Counted from the stretch's first letter, positions 1 through 9,953 are shown. The stretch is DNA of 37,644 nt from Streptomyces showdoensis (GCF_039535475.1 NZ_BAAAXG010000015.1:1-37644), one strand, 5' to 3'. The notes: generated by a model not told the origin, from the sequence alone. A program made the numbers and translations.

Positions 1-331
1 GCCGGTCGCCTTGTCGGCGATGCCGAAGGAGCGGATGTACTCGCCCTTGCAGGGCGCGGACAGGGCCACGATCACGCCGGCACCTGCGCCTCGGTCATGA
101 CGCCCCGATCGCGCTGTCCAGCTTCGCGGCGATCGCCGCGGCTGAGCTGCGGGAACTCGTCCCCGGACGACGCGGGCGAGGAGGGCGCGGGGGTGTCCGC
201 CGCGGCGGCGGCCGGAAGCGGTGGATCGCCGTCACGCCGTACGCGGCCCCCGCCGCCGCCGGGACGGCCAGGAGTCCCCGTGAGGGCCACACCGATGCAG
301 AGCTGCGCCAACGCGCCTGCGAGTTCCTCAC
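1..331 (-). pseudogene. Mirror fragment of the serine hydrolase gene start
   Basis: This is an inverted, damaged copy of the first 330 or so bases of the gene at 8514-9860. The mirrored start codon lies at 329-331, and the mirrored ribosome binding site (CCTCCTG on the plus strand) follows it. It is part of the fold-back arm, not an independent gene. Confidence 0.8.
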
Positions 332-416
332 GGCAGCCTCCTGCCAGACGAGGGCGACACTCCACTCTCCAGGCTAGGCCGGGCCGTACCCCCGCCACGG
401 CGAGCCCCGCGCGCCC

Positions 417-2180
417 TCATCCGCGGAACACCCGCGCCAGACACGTCGCTGAGCGCCTCCGCCGTCGGCGGGTGCAGCCGGGCCCCGAGGCAGCCATCGG
501 TGCCGTACAGAGCAGGGCGTTGGCGGCCCGTACGGAGCAGAGCGGGCGAACTCGCCCCGCGCGTCCGGTACACGGGCAGCTCCGGCGGACCGACCGCCCC
601 GCCGGCGCCGCGTCGGCGGCGAGCAGCGCACAGGCGCGCACGGCGACCGTGCGACGACTCCGCCGCCCGCGCGGCGAGCCGGGCGAAGTCCCGCTCGTCC
701 GCTCGTCGCCGCTACAGCAGCAGGACGTCGGTCCCGCTCGCGCAACAAGGTCGTACAGGCGCAGGGTCGGGCACCAGCTCGGTGGTGAGGCCCGTGCAGT
801 CGGGGACCCGGTCGCCGGGCCGCGGTGCCCGCGCCGCCTGTCGCGCGCCGTCGGTGTCACGGGTGCCGGGCGCGGAATCCCGGCCACGATCGGACTGGTC
901 GGGGTTATCCCACGAGCAGCTGCGCCTCGCGCAGCAACAGCGTCCTCCAGGTCCTCCGGATCGGCCAGCACGCCCTGGCTCGCGTGCCGCACGGTCCGAA
1001 CCGGACGACCTCCTCGCCCCACCGGGCGCCGTTCGGCGTCCGTAGCTGGCGAGCAGCCCGGCGCCGCGCTCCCCTCGACGGCCAGGGAGAGCTTCCACGC
1101 CAGGTTGAAGGCGTCCTAGGATACCGGTGTCTCATGCCCTGCGCGCCGGTGGGCGGATGGATGTGCGCCGCCGTCGACGCCCGCGCGACACGAAACCCCG
1201 CATCCCCCGTACCGGTCGACAGCCGGTGACTGATCCGGAACAACCGAGGACAGCGCAGGGCCGAGGCCGTCGCCGCCGGGGCGAGAGCCGTCCAGTACCC
1301 GCTGGATGTCGGCGAGTCCCGGCGCGCGCGCGCCGCCGTCCAGGCCGTGGGCCACGCCGTCCCCGGCCTCCGGTCGCCCGCTGCGCGGCGGAGAGTTCGG
1401 GCGGGACGTTCATCGACACGCGGTAACGGCCGTTCCCCGGCAGCGGGATGCACACCAGGACGTCGTCCGTCCGGCCGTCCGGTCCGTCTGGGCCGTCAGG
1501 GCCCCGCCGGGTCGACCGCACCCCGTAGCGGGCGGCAGGTCCCGTCGACCTCCACGTCGCCCAGCAGTATCCTCGGGGGAAGGCCCCGCCCTCGAAACCG
1601 AGACCGAGCTGCTTGCGCACCGTGCTGTGCGCGCCGTCGCAGCCGACCAGGTACCGGCAGCGGAGCTCCTCCTCGGCCGGCGGCCCGCCGTCCGGGTCGC
1701 GAGGAGCCGGGCGGTCACCCCGTCCGCGTCCTGCCCGAACGACACGAGTTCCGTCCCGTTCGATCCGGGTCCCGAAGCCGGCCAGGAACTCCTCCAGGAT
1801 CCGCTCCGTCTCGTACTGCGGGAGCGCGGCGAAGCGGTAGGGACCTCGGGCGGCAGCACCAGCTCCAGGCGGGACCGCTCGACCCGTCGACGTACAGGAG
1901 CTGCCCGCGCATCGGACGGCCGCCCCACGCGGCCCGCGCGCAGCCCATCCGGTCCCAGACCTCCAGGGTGTGCGCGGCTGGATGCCGACCGCCTTGGCGT
2001 ACGGGAGGCGGGCGGGCAGCCGCTCGACGATCCGCACGCCGCGCGCCGCGCCGGCGCAGCTCGGCGCGCCGCGGTGAGCCCGACACGGGCCCGCCCCGAC
2101 GACAAGGACGTACACAGACGCCACGGCCGTCCGCACCGGGCCGGACGGCACACTCGAGGGTGTCACTGTCGCTGCGCTAG
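417..2180 (-). pseudogene. Mirror copy of the FAD monooxygenase gene, frame-broken
   Basis: The minus strand holds a degraded copy of the monooxygenase at 6670-8427. The mirrored stop is at 417-419 and the mirrored start at about 2178-2180, where the start codon itself has been altered. Pieces such as the dinucleotide-binding stretch and the GD motif can be read, but frames change many times. It is an artefact-like duplicate within the fold-back arm. Confidence 0.8.
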
Positions 2181-2325
2181 CGTCGGCGCCTCCGTGACCC
2201 TGGGCGCCCCTACCAACATCGTACGGTGCGCCGACAGCGACAGCCGACACTCTGCGCCGCGGCACCCGCGCGCCGCACTCCGCGCGGAGCAGGCACGAGC
2301 GCCTCGCGGCAGTGGCGCACGGAAC

Positions 2326-3058
2326 TCACTCCCGTGAGGAGCACCTCGCGCAGCGCGGCGACCGCGTGAGTCCCGGGTGCTCGTCAGAAAAAACCATCGA
2401 CACGTCGCAAGTCCGTGTCCACGGCCGAGCGCCGCGAGATGACCGCCCCGGTGCTCCGTGGACGGCCACGCCCGTACGCGCGCTCAACCTCGAACAGTAG
2501 TAGTGGATGCAGCTCCGTACGCCTACGCGTGAGGTCGAGTCGAAAACGTCCCACAGGGCTGGCGATCAGACGCACCAGGCGGGCATTCCGGAGCGCTCGA
2601 TCAGCGTGAAGTGGAAGCGCCACGGTTGGCCTCTCGCCATCGCGGCACGTCCCCGGCCTCTCGCGGCCGACTCCACCTCGCGCCTAGAGCGCTACCTCCG
2701 GGCGTCGCGGCACACGGCCGTCGCAGCCGTGTGGGCGGCCCGTTCGCGCACGGCCTCCGTCTCCAGGAGACGCGGGGAATCCGGTAGATACTACTCAGGG
2801 TTCCTCCAGGAGATCAAAACTAGGAACGAAATAGCCCGGTGGGAGTGCCGTTTTGGTGAACGACCAGGCCCCTCGCCTCCAGAGCCTTAAGGGAATCGCG
2901 CAGAGGGGACCGGCTAACCGTAGAGGCCGCGCGCCAGGTATACTGCCGGATTCGCTCCGCCCGGCCGCAACTACCGGAGGGTGTGGCTACGTTCGCAGCT
3001 CCGCCAGGACGAACTGTGGCGGGTCAGGTGGCCGCCGTCCTTCCACAGCGCTGCTCAT
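2326..3058 (-). pseudogene. Mirror copy of the GntR regulator gene, frame-broken
   Basis: This is an inverted copy of the GntR/FCD gene at 5869-6534. The mirrored stop is near 2326-2328 and the mirrored start ATG is at 3056-3058, followed by the mirrored ribosome binding site. Base errors are denser here than nearer position 1. Confidence 0.8.
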
Positions 3059-3183
3059 CGCCGGTGATCTTTCGCTCTTGGGGGTGTGCGATCAATCTTG
3101 CTACGGGCACCGGAGACGCGTGTCGAGCCTTTGGTGGACGTGGACGTTCGTGGAGAAGGGGCGGACGTGCTCCGGGTGCCGGG

Positions 3184-4079
3184 TCAGGCCTCGGGCGCGA
3201 CAGTTCTGGCCAGGAGGATCGTCGGTGTGTCGCAGGCCGTGGGGGGTGTGGGGGGAGCGTGTGCGGTAGGGCGGCGGTGGTTCCCCCTGAGCGTGTTCGG
3301 GTGGGCGGAATGACCCGGGCCGCGGCGGAGCGGGGACGCGCGGGTGCGAGTCCAGGCGGTCGGCTAGGGGGGCGAAGGCCCCGGCGTGAGGTCGGGTTAT
3401 CGGGGCCGCAGGGGCACTCGGCCTCGGGTGAGCACATCGAAACCATGGCTGTTCTGGCTGACCTCCCTTAGGAGAACAATAGACGTCACCCAGACAGCGG
3501 CCACACAAAGAGAGACGCCCGACTACTCGACACAGCTGACCTCGCAGACGTCCTCCCGGGCGAACACCCGCCAGAGGCTGGTGTATGGGCGGCATAGGAA
3601 TACCGAGAGGCGGTCGTCGGCCCAGGAGCCGGGATCCCCCGATGCCACGCATCGCTAGGTAGCGACGTCACGGAAAACTGACCCGTTTGGGACCGTCGTT
3701 GCCGAGAACAGGCCAGGAAAGCGGCACGAGTACACGCTCGCCTCGAACACCTAGCTACTGGGGCCGGTGATGCGGGACGGCCCAGAAGGTGGCGAATAAT
3801 GGGGACGGCAAAACCCCCGGCGGTGGCGCAGGGCACAAAGCGGCTCATTATCAAAGACGACGCCAGAAGCGCCGGCAAGTTGCCAGGTCCCCCGGGGATC
3901 CACATGTTAGACCAGGGTATAAGCGGACAACCGGCTTAGGTCTGCCCGGCGCCGACCGGGTTTCGCCTCAGGTGAACGCTCATCGAGGCCGCCCATGGGG
4001 GGGGCACGGCCATGACGAGCAGGTCTCCGTAGCCGGGACAGGCGGTGCGCCACCCCTCCGCCGCCGCCGAAGTCGGTCA
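3184..4079 (-). pseudogene. Mirror copy of the CoA-transferase gene, heavily degraded
   Basis: The mirrored stop codon of the CoA-transferase is at 3184-3186. Recognisable islands continue at 3950-4079, which mirror about 4973-5090 (the region coding [16 protein letters not shown]). Between these islands only scattered matches remain. The arm can be followed no further than about 4079. Confidence 0.7.
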
Positions 4080-4840
4080 AAGAGATAGGAGAAGAGAAAA
4101 GGGGGGGAGGAAAGAAAAAGAGAGAGAGAACCATGAGGAAGAGAACGGGAAAGAGAGGGCGAAGGGGAGAGGAAGAGATCTACACGAGGACAGTGTCAGC
4201 CTGCGCCCCGGTCGACATCGCTGCCCGAGCAGATCGCCCGGCACCAGCGCAACACTCTAACAGGTGCACATACGACAGTTAAGAACATCGTCTAGCAAAT
4301 CATGCACAGCGCGCAGAACGGATGCCAGGGCGTGCCCCCCAAACCCAACCTGCTAGTGTAGAGCCGATCACACGCGCCTCAGGACGAAAGATATGCACGT
4401 GGCACATCAGGCCGCGCGAACGACGCGCACGACAGCGCAAGGAACCAAGACACGATCAGCCCGCGCATCATGATAAACGGAATGTGACGTAGACACGCAG
4501 CCCTAGGAGCCCGCACAGGACTCACACTATCAACGAGACCTAGACGGCGCGAGGCGTCACCACGCGCGAGCACATTGGGAACCTATGTCCAATAAGAACT
4601 CAAACGGCGTCAGGCTCGAAACGCCACCAAGAACGACAACGCACGACGACCGAACGCCGTGATCGTGACGCAGCAGCGCAAGAGCGCCGGTAAGGACTCC
4701 GTTGCGCTCGCACCGCAGACGACAGCAGGACGACTAATAACGTAATTGCGTACGCCAGCCTGTCACACAATGGACACCAGCACAAAGCGCAGCGTACACC
4801 GCTGACCAAGAATACTGACCCGACCCGGACACCGACCCCT
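4080..4840. other. No recognisable genes; low-quality turn of the fold-back
   Basis: No coding pattern, RNA gene or mobile element can be recognised here. The stretch around 4077-4180 is almost pure purine (runs of G, GA and GAA), and 4250-4830 is far richer in A than the rest of the window. It lies at the symmetry centre between the two inverted arms (about 4526). Poor base calling at the turn of a fold-back molecule is the simplest reading. The missing N-terminal third of the CoA-transferase should have been here. Confidence 0.65.
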
Positions 4841-4857
4841 CGCGACGGCCCCGCCGA

Positions 4858-5751
4858 TCGTCGGACCGCGCGGACGTCCTCGCTGGAGAAACTCGACCCC
4901 GGCACGATGGACCGGCTCGGCCTCGGCTACGGAGCGGGTGCGGGCCTCCAACCCCGGGGCTCGTCTACTGCTCGGTGACCGGCTTCGGCGCGGCGGAGGG
5001 CGCCCGCCTGCCCGGCTACGACCTGCTCGTGCAGGCCATGGGCGGGCCTCATGAGCGTCACCGGCGAACCCGGCGGCGCCGGCACCAAGGCCGGGGTCGC
5101 CCTGGTCGACGTGATCACCGGCCTGCACGCCGGCCTCGGCGTCCTCGCCGCCCTGCGCCACCGCGAGCGCACCGGCGAGGGCCAGCGGGTGGAGGTCTCG
5201 CTGCTCACCTCGCTGCTGTCCGCGCTCACCAACCAGGCCGCCGCCCATCTCGCCACCGGGGGCCGTCCCGCGCGCCATGGGCACCGGCACCCGAGCATCG
5301 CCCGTACGAGGTGTTCGAGGCGAGCGACCGGCCGCTGGTCCTGGCCGTCGGCAACGACCGGCAGTTCCGCGTGCTCTGCGAGCGGATCGGGGATCCCGGG
5401 CTCGCCGACGACCCCCGGTTCGCCGCCAACACCGCCCGGGGTCGCCCACCGCGAGGAGCTTGGTCGAGGCGCTCTCCGGGCCGCTGGCGGGGCGCACCGC
5501 CGACGCCTGGTTCGAGGTGCTCACCGAGGCCGGAGTGCCCTGCGGCCCGATCAACGACCTCGCGGGGGCCTTCGCCCTCGCCGACCGCCTGGGACTCGCC
5601 CCGGCGCGTCCCCGCCTCCGCCGCGGGCCCGGGGCAGGTCGCCCACCCGATCACGCTCGGGGCGACCCCCGCCGCCTACCGCACCGCTCCCCCGCGCCTG
5701 GGCGAGCACACCGACGAGCTCCTGGCCGAACTGGGGCGCCCCGAGGCCTGA
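4858..5751 (+). pseudogene. CoA-transferase family III (CaiB/BaiF), N-terminus missing, frameshifted
   Basis: Family III CoA-transferases move CoA between acyl-CoA and a free acid through an aspartyl thioester intermediate. Stitching three frames gives a normal central and C-terminal part: [70 protein letters not shown], then the C-terminal [20 protein letters not shown] and [10 protein letters not shown]. The frame changes near 5045, 5262, 5290, 5440 and 5610, each within a short G/C run, and the protein resumes in register each time. The breaks are therefore probably read errors rather than decay. The catalytic Asp cannot be assigned safely; the region around [11 protein letters not shown] is intact. 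The start and first 60-90 residues are lost in the unreadable stretch upstream. The partner enzyme and substrate are unknown; the GntR gene immediately downstream could regulate it. Confidence 0.85.
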
Positions 5752-5803
5752 CCGGCACCGGAGCACGGCCGCCCCGGTCGTCCACAGGCCGTCGTCCACA
5801 GGC

Positions 5804-5831
5804 TCGACACGCGTCCCGGGGCCCGTAGCAA
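5804..5831 (+). promoter_or_regulatory. Possible promoter of the GntR gene
   Basis: TCGACA at 5804-5809 and TAGCAA at 5826-5831 are separated by 16 bases, a reasonable vegetative -35/-10 pair for Streptomyces. The predicted transcript start (about 5838) lies downstream of the ATG at 5833, which favours the ATG at 5869 as the true start. The -10 match is imperfect. Confidence 0.35.
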
Positions 5832-5868
5832 GATGGAGCGCACACCCCCGAGCGAAAGGTCACCGGCG

Positions 5869-6534
5869 ATGAGCAGCGCGGTGGAGAGACGGCGGCCACC
5901 GACCGCCCAGCAGTTCGTCCTGGCGGAGCTGCGACGTGCCATCACCTCCGGGGAGTTGCGGCCGGGCGGAGCGATCCGGCAGGAGACCCTGGCGGCGCGG
6001 CTCGACGTGAGCCGGGTCCCGCTGCGCGAGGCCCTGAAGGCGCTGGAGGCCGAGGGGCTGGTCGTGCACCACGTCCACCGGGGCTATTTCGTGGCCGAGT
6101 TGTCCCTGGAGGACCTGGAGGAGATCTACCGGATCCGGCGGCTCCTGGAGACGGAGGCCGTGCGCGAGGCCGCCCACCGGCTGCCCGACGGCCTGCCCGA
6201 CGCCCTGGAGGAGGCCCAGCGCGAGGTGGAGCGCGCCGCGGAGGCCGGGGACGTGGCCGCGATGGCGGAGGCCAACCGGCGCTTCCACTTCACGCTGATC
6301 GAGGCCTCCGGAATGCCCCGCCTGGTGCGTCTGATCGCCACCCTGTGGGACGCGACCGACGCGTACCGCTCGCTCTACTACGTCGAGGACGCGCACCGGG
6401 ACGTGGCCGTCCACGAGCACCGGGCGGTCATCTCGGCGCTGGCCGGGGGCGACACGGACGCGACGGTGCGATGGCTGGACGAGCACCGGGACCACGCGGT
6501 CGCCGCGCTGCGCGAGGTGCTCCTCCGGGAGTGA
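5869..6534 (+). CDS. GntR-family transcriptional regulator, FCD (FadR) subfamily
   Basis: A 221-residue DNA-binding regulator. Residues about 14-75 form the winged helix-turn-helix, with AITSGELRPGGAIRQETLA and the recognition-helix stretch LDVSRVPLREALKALEAEGL. Residues about 80-215 are the all-helical FCD ligand-binding domain, including EIYRIRRLLETEAVREAA, ANRRFHFTLIEASG and HEHRAVISALAGGD. The histidines in the last two motifs fit the usual metal/acid-binding site of the FCD fold. I prefer the ATG at 5869: GAAAGG at 5854-5859 is well placed and a possible promoter overlaps the earlier ATG at 5833, which would add 12 residues. FCD regulators usually repress a neighbouring catabolic operon and are released by an organic acid. 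The CoA-transferase upstream or the monooxygenase downstream are candidate targets. Confidence 0.93.
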   Translation: MSSAVERRRPPTAQQFVLAELRRAITSGELRPGGAIRQETLAARLDVSRVPLREALKALEAEGLVVHHVHRGYFVAELSLEDLEEIYRIRRLLETEAVREAAHRLPDGLPDALEEAQREVERAAEAGDVAAMAEANRRFHFTLIEASGMPRLVRLIATLWDATDAYRSLYYVEDAHRDVAVHEHRAVISALAGGDTDATVRWLDEHRDHAVAALREVLLRE

Positions 6535-6576
6535 GCCGGCGCCACGGCCCGAGGGCGGCTCGGTGCCTGCTCCGCC

Positions 6577-6618
6577 GCGGGTGCGGCGGCGCGGGTGCGG
6601 CGGCGCGGGTGCGGCGTC
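6577..6618 (+). repeat. Three tandem 14-base repeats upstream of the monooxygenase
   Basis: The unit GCGGGTGCGGCGGC occurs at 6577-6590 and 6591-6604, and with one change at 6605-6618. It lies in the 135-base gap between the GntR stop and the monooxygenase start, about 50 bases before the ribosome binding site. It could be a regulator-binding array or simple slippage sequence. Confidence 0.85.
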
Positions 6619-6669
6619 CGGTCGGGCACCGGACGATGGTGGAGGGGCCCGGGTCAGGAGGCGCCGACG

Positions 6670-8427
6670 ATGCGCAGCGACAGTGACACCCTCAGTGGCC
6701 GGTCCCGGCCCGGTGCGGACGGCCGTGGCGTCCTGGACGTCCTTGTCGTCGGGGCGGGCCCGGTCGGGCTCACCGCGGCCGCCGAGCTGCGCCGGCGCGG
6801 CGCCGGCGTGCGGATCGTCGAGCGGCTGCCCGCCCGCCTCCCGTACGCCAAGGCGGTCGGCATCCAGCCGCGCACCCTGGAGGTCTGGGACCGGATGGGC
6901 TGCGCGCGGGCCGCGTGGGAGGCGGCCGTCCCGATGCGCGGGCAGCTCCTGTACGTCGACGGGGTCGAGCGGTCCCGCCTGGAGCTGGTGCTGCCGCCCG
7001 AGGTCCCGTACCGCTTCGCCGCGCTCCCGCAGTACGAGACGGAGCGGATCCTGGAGGAGTTCCTGGCCGGCTTCGGGACCCGGATCGAACGGGGCACGGA
7101 ACTCGTGTCGTTCGGGCAGGACGCGGACGGGGTGACCGCCCGGCTCCTCGCGACCCGGGACGGCGGGCCGCCGGCCGAGGAGGAGCTCCGCTGCCGGTAC
7201 CTGGTCGGCTGCGACGGCGCGCACAGCACGGTGCGCAAGCAGCTCGGTCTCGGTTTCGAGGGCGGGGCCTTCCCCGAGGAGTACATGCTGGGCGACGTGG
7301 AGGTCGACTGGGACCTGCCGCCCGGCTACGGGGTGCGGTCGACCCGGCGGGGCCCTGACGGCCCAGACGGACCGGACGGCCCGGACGACGACGTCCTGGT
7401 GTGCATCCCGCTGCCGGGGAACGGCCGTTACCGCGTGTCGATGAACGTCCCGCCCGAACTCTCCGCCGCGCAGCGGGCGGGGGACCCGGAGGCCGGGGAC
7501 GGCGTGGCCCACGGCCTGGACGGCGGCGCGCGGGCGCCGGGACTCGCCGACATCCAGCGGGTACTGGACCGGCTCTCGCCCCGGCCGGCGACGGCCTCGG
7601 CCCTGCGCTGGTCCTCGGTGTTCCGGATCAGTCACCGGCTGGTCGACCGGTACGGCGAGGGGCGGGCGTTCGTCGCGGGCGACGCGGCGCACATCCATCC
7701 GCCCACCGGCGCGCAGGGCATGAACACCGGTATCCAGGACGCCTTCAACCTGGCGTGGAAGCTCTCCCTGGCCGTCGAGGGGAGCGCGGCGCCCGGGCTG
7801 CTCGCCAGCTACGACGCCGAACGGCGCCCGGTGGGCGAGGAGGTCGTCGGTCGGACCGTGCGGCACGCGAGCCAGGGCGTGCAGGCCGATCCGGAGGACC
7901 TGGAGACGCTGTTGCTGCGCGAGGCGCAGCTGCTCGTGGGATACCCCGACAGTCCGATCGTGGCCGGGATGTCCGCGCCCGGCACCCGTGACACCGACGG
8001 CGCCGACGGCGGCGCGGGCCCGCGGCCCGGCGACCGGGTCCCCGACTGCACGGGCCTCACCACCGAGCTGGTGGCCCGACCCCTGCGCCTGTACGACCTG
8101 TTGCGCGAGCGGGACCACGTCCTGCTGCTGTACGGCGACGAGCGGACGAGCGGGGACTTCGCCCGGCTCGCCGCGCGGGCGGCGGAGTCGTCGCACGGTG
8201 CCGTGCGCGCCTGTGCGCTGCTCGCCGCCGACGCGGCGCCCGGCGGGGCGGTCGGTCCGCCGGAGCTGCCCGTGTACCGGGACGCGCGGGGCGAGTTCGC
8301 CCGGCTCTGCTCCGTACGGCCGCCAACGGCCCTGCTCGTACGGCCCGATGGCTGCCTCGGGGCCCGGCTGCACCCGCCGACGGCGGAGGCGCTCGCGACG
8401 TGTCTGGCGCGGGTGTTCCGCGGATGA
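6670..8427 (+). CDS. FAD-dependent aromatic monooxygenase (class A, phenol/PheA-TfdB type)
   Basis: A 585-residue flavoprotein expected to use NAD(P)H and O2 to hydroxylate an aromatic or polyketide-like ring. It has the three class A motifs: the Rossmann GAGPVG at residues 28-33; the DG motif in YLVGCDGAHSTVRKQLG near residue 180; and the GD motif in FVAGDAAHIHPPTGAQGMN near 334-352, which binds the FAD ribityl chain. The C-terminal 150 residues resemble the thioredoxin-like domain of phenol hydroxylases (LLLYGDERTSGDFA, and GPPELPVYRDARGEFARL), which gives the longer total length. I chose the ATG at 6670 because AGGAG at 6656-6660 precedes it; an upstream ATG at 6595 lies inside the 14-base repeats. 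The substrate cannot be told. It follows the GntR gene on the same strand and may be its target. Confidence 0.93.
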   Translation: MRSDSDTLSGRSRPGADGRGVLDVLVVGAGPVGLTAAAELRRRGAGVRIVERLPARLPYAKAVGIQPRTLEVWDRMGCARAAWEAAVPMRGQLLYVDGVERSRLELVLPPEVPYRFAALPQYETERILEEFLAGFGTRIERGTELVSFGQDADGVTARLLATRDGGPPAEEELRCRYLVGCDGAHSTVRKQLGLGFEGGAFPEEYMLGDVEVDWDLPPGYGVRSTRRGPDGPDGPDGPDDDVLVCIPLPGNGRYRVSMNVPPELSAAQRAGDPEAGDGVAHGLDGGARAPGLADIQRVLDRLSPRPATASALRWSSVFRISHRLVDRYGEGRAFVAGDAAHIHPPTGAQGMNTGIQDAFNLAWKLSLAVEGSAAPGLLASYDAERRPVGEEVVGRTVRHASQGVQADPEDLETLLLREAQLLVGYPDSPIVAGMSAPGTRDTDGADGGAGPRPGDRVPDCTGLTTELVARPLRLYDLLRERDHVLLLYGDERTSGDFARLAARAAESSHGAVRACALLAADAAPGGAVGPPELPVYRDARGEFARLCSVRPPTALLVRPDGCLGARLHPPTAEALATCLARVFRG

Positions 8428-8502
8428 GGGCGCGCGGGGCTCGCCGTGCGGGGGTACGGGCCCGGGCCTAGCCTGGAGAGTGGAGTGTCGCCCTCGTCTG
8501 GC

Positions 8503-8508
8503 AGGAGG
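8503..8508 (+). promoter_or_regulatory. Ribosome binding site fixing the GTG start of the serine hydrolase
   Basis: A perfect AGGAGG sits five bases before GTG 8514 and decides the start. TAGCCT at 8469-8474 is a possible -10 box, but I see no convincing -35. Confidence 0.7.
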
Positions 8509-8513
8509 CTGCC

Positions 8514-9860
8514 GTGAGGAACTCGCAGGCGCGTTGGCGCAGGCTCTGCATCGGTGTGGCCCTCACGGGGACCCTGGCCGTCCCGGCGGCGGCGGGGGCC
8601 GCGTACGGCGTGACGGCCCCCGATCCACCGCTTCCGGCCGCCGCCGCGGCGGACACCCCCGCGCCCTCCTCGCCCGCGTCGTCCGGGGACGAGTTCCCGC
8701 AGCTCAGCCCGGCGATCGCCGCGAAGCTGGACAGCGCGATCCGGGGCGTCATGACCGAGGCGCAGGTGCCGGGCGTGATCGTGGCCCTGTCCGCGCCCGG
8801 CAAGGGCGAGTACATCCGCTCCTTCGGCATCGCCGACAAGGCGACCGGCCGGCAGATGAACCCGGGGCTCTACATGCGGATCGGCAGCGAGACCAAGACC
8901 TTCACGGTGACGGCGCTGCTGGAACTCGTCGACCAGGGCAAGGTCGGCCTCGACGACCCGATCGGAAAGTACGTCTCGGGCGTCCCGAACGGGGACCGCA
9001 TCACCCTGCGGGAGCTCGCCGGGATGCGCAGCGGCCTCTACAACTACTCGATGGACGAGGACTTCTTCAAGGCGCTCACGTCCGACCCGCAACGCCCCTT
9101 CACGCCGCAGGAGTTGCTGGACTATTCGTTCAAGCATCCGGTCAACTTCGCGCCCGGCGCGCAGTTCGAGTACTGCAACACCAACCTGATCCTGCTGGGC
9201 CTGGTGGTGGAGAAGATCAGCGGCGTGCCGCTGCACGACTACATCGCGCAGCACGTCGTGCGGCCGGCCGGCCTGAAGCACACCCTGTTCCCGACCGGCG
9301 CCGAGTTCCCGAACCCGCACGCCCACGGCTACACCAACCAGACGGCGACCGGGCAGGTCGAGGACGCCACCGACTGGAACCCGTCCTGGGGCTGGGCGGC
9401 CGGCGCGATGATCTCCGACCTCCAGGACATGCGGACCTGGGCGAAGGTCGTCGCCACCGGCACGCTGCTGACCGCAGCGACCCAGGCGCAGCGGCTCGAG
9501 ACCGACTCGACGGGGATCTCGGACACCGGATACGGCCTCGGCATCTTCAAGGTCGAGGGCTGGATCGGGCACAACGGCTCGCTGCCCGGCTACGAGTCGC
9601 TGACGATCTACCTGCCGGAGGAACAGGCGACCCTGGTCGTGCTCCTGAACACCGACATCCTGCACGACCAGATCGAGCCCAGCACCCTCTTCGGCAAGGC
9701 GATCACCGAGATCGTGACCCCGGACCACGTGTACAACCTGCCGAAGCCGACCGAGCCGGCCGCGTCGACGCCTCCCGCGACGAGCCCGCCGGCCTCGACG
9801 CCGACGACGGCCCCGCCGACGGCCCCGTCGACGACACCGCCGACCCGGCCGCCCTACTGA
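8514..9860 (+). CDS. Exported serine hydrolase, class C beta-lactamase / D,D-carboxypeptidase family
   Basis: A 448-residue penicillin-binding-type hydrolase that would act outside the membrane on D-Ala peptides or esters. The N-terminus is a signal peptide (RWRRLCIGVALTGTLAVPAAAGAA, residues 7-30). The three catalytic motifs are present: SETK at residues 125-128 (nucleophile Ser125, Lys128), YCN at 220-222, and HNG at 353-355 in place of KTG, as is usual in the AmpC-like/EstB-like group. The fold continues through AGMRSGLYNYS and YGLGIFKVEGWIGHNGSLPGY. The last 40 residues are Pro/Ser/Thr-rich and could lie in or along the cell wall; there is no C-terminal membrane helix or LPXTG signal. It stands alone between the monooxygenase and the CBS protein. 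Function beyond the family is not certain. Confidence 0.93.
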   Translation: MRNSQARWRRLCIGVALTGTLAVPAAAGAAYGVTAPDPPLPAAAAADTPAPSSPASSGDEFPQLSPAIAAKLDSAIRGVMTEAQVPGVIVALSAPGKGEYIRSFGIADKATGRQMNPGLYMRIGSETKTFTVTALLELVDQGKVGLDDPIGKYVSGVPNGDRITLRELAGMRSGLYNYSMDEDFFKALTSDPQRPFTPQELLDYSFKHPVNFAPGAQFEYCNTNLILLGLVVEKISGVPLHDYIAQHVVRPAGLKHTLFPTGAEFPNPHAHGYTNQTATGQVEDATDWNPSWGWAAGAMISDLQDMRTWAKVVATGTLLTAATQAQRLETDSTGISDTGYGLGIFKVEGWIGHNGSLPGYESLTIYLPEEQATLVVLLNTDILHDQIEPSTLFGKAITEIVTPDHVYNLPKPTEPAASTPPATSPPASTPTTAPPTAPSTTPPTRPPY

Positions 9861-9953
9861 CGGTCCGTCCCCCGGCCGCCGGGCCCCTCGGCTCCGTCCA
9901 CCGTTCCCGTGAGGGATCATGGACAAAGGAGTCGAGAAGGGACGGGACGAACG

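Larger units (their letters stand above)
1..4079. repeat. Inverted, error-rich copy of 4973-8849 (fold-back arm)
   Basis: Read on the minus strand, this stretch repeats the later genes in mirror order. Position 1 pairs with about 8849, the GntR start codon at 5869-5871 pairs with 3056-3058, and 4079 pairs with about 4973. The left arm is about 200 bases longer than its partner and full of small insertions and substitutions that break every frame, while the partner arm from about 5.8 kb has clean frames. This is what a fold-back (palindromic) read at an unpolished contig end looks like. A real long inverted repeat cannot be excluded from the sequence alone, but the one-sided errors argue against it. 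Confidence 0.88.

Noticed and set aside
4858..5751. CoA-transferase as a genuinely decaying pseudogene
   Set aside because: The breaks are single-base changes in G/C runs, the protein resumes perfectly after each, and the region borders unpolished sequence. I list it as broken only because it cannot be translated as given.
5860..8373. 837-residue open frame on the minus strand
   Set aside because: It is the antisense shadow of the GntR and monooxygenase genes, open only because of GC-rich codon use; it has no family pattern and crosses two clear genes.
1..8849. A true terminal inverted repeat or telomere of a linear Streptomyces replicon
   Set aside because: Real terminal repeats are near-identical and lie at opposite ends; here one arm is full of errors and the arms meet at a short nonsense loop.
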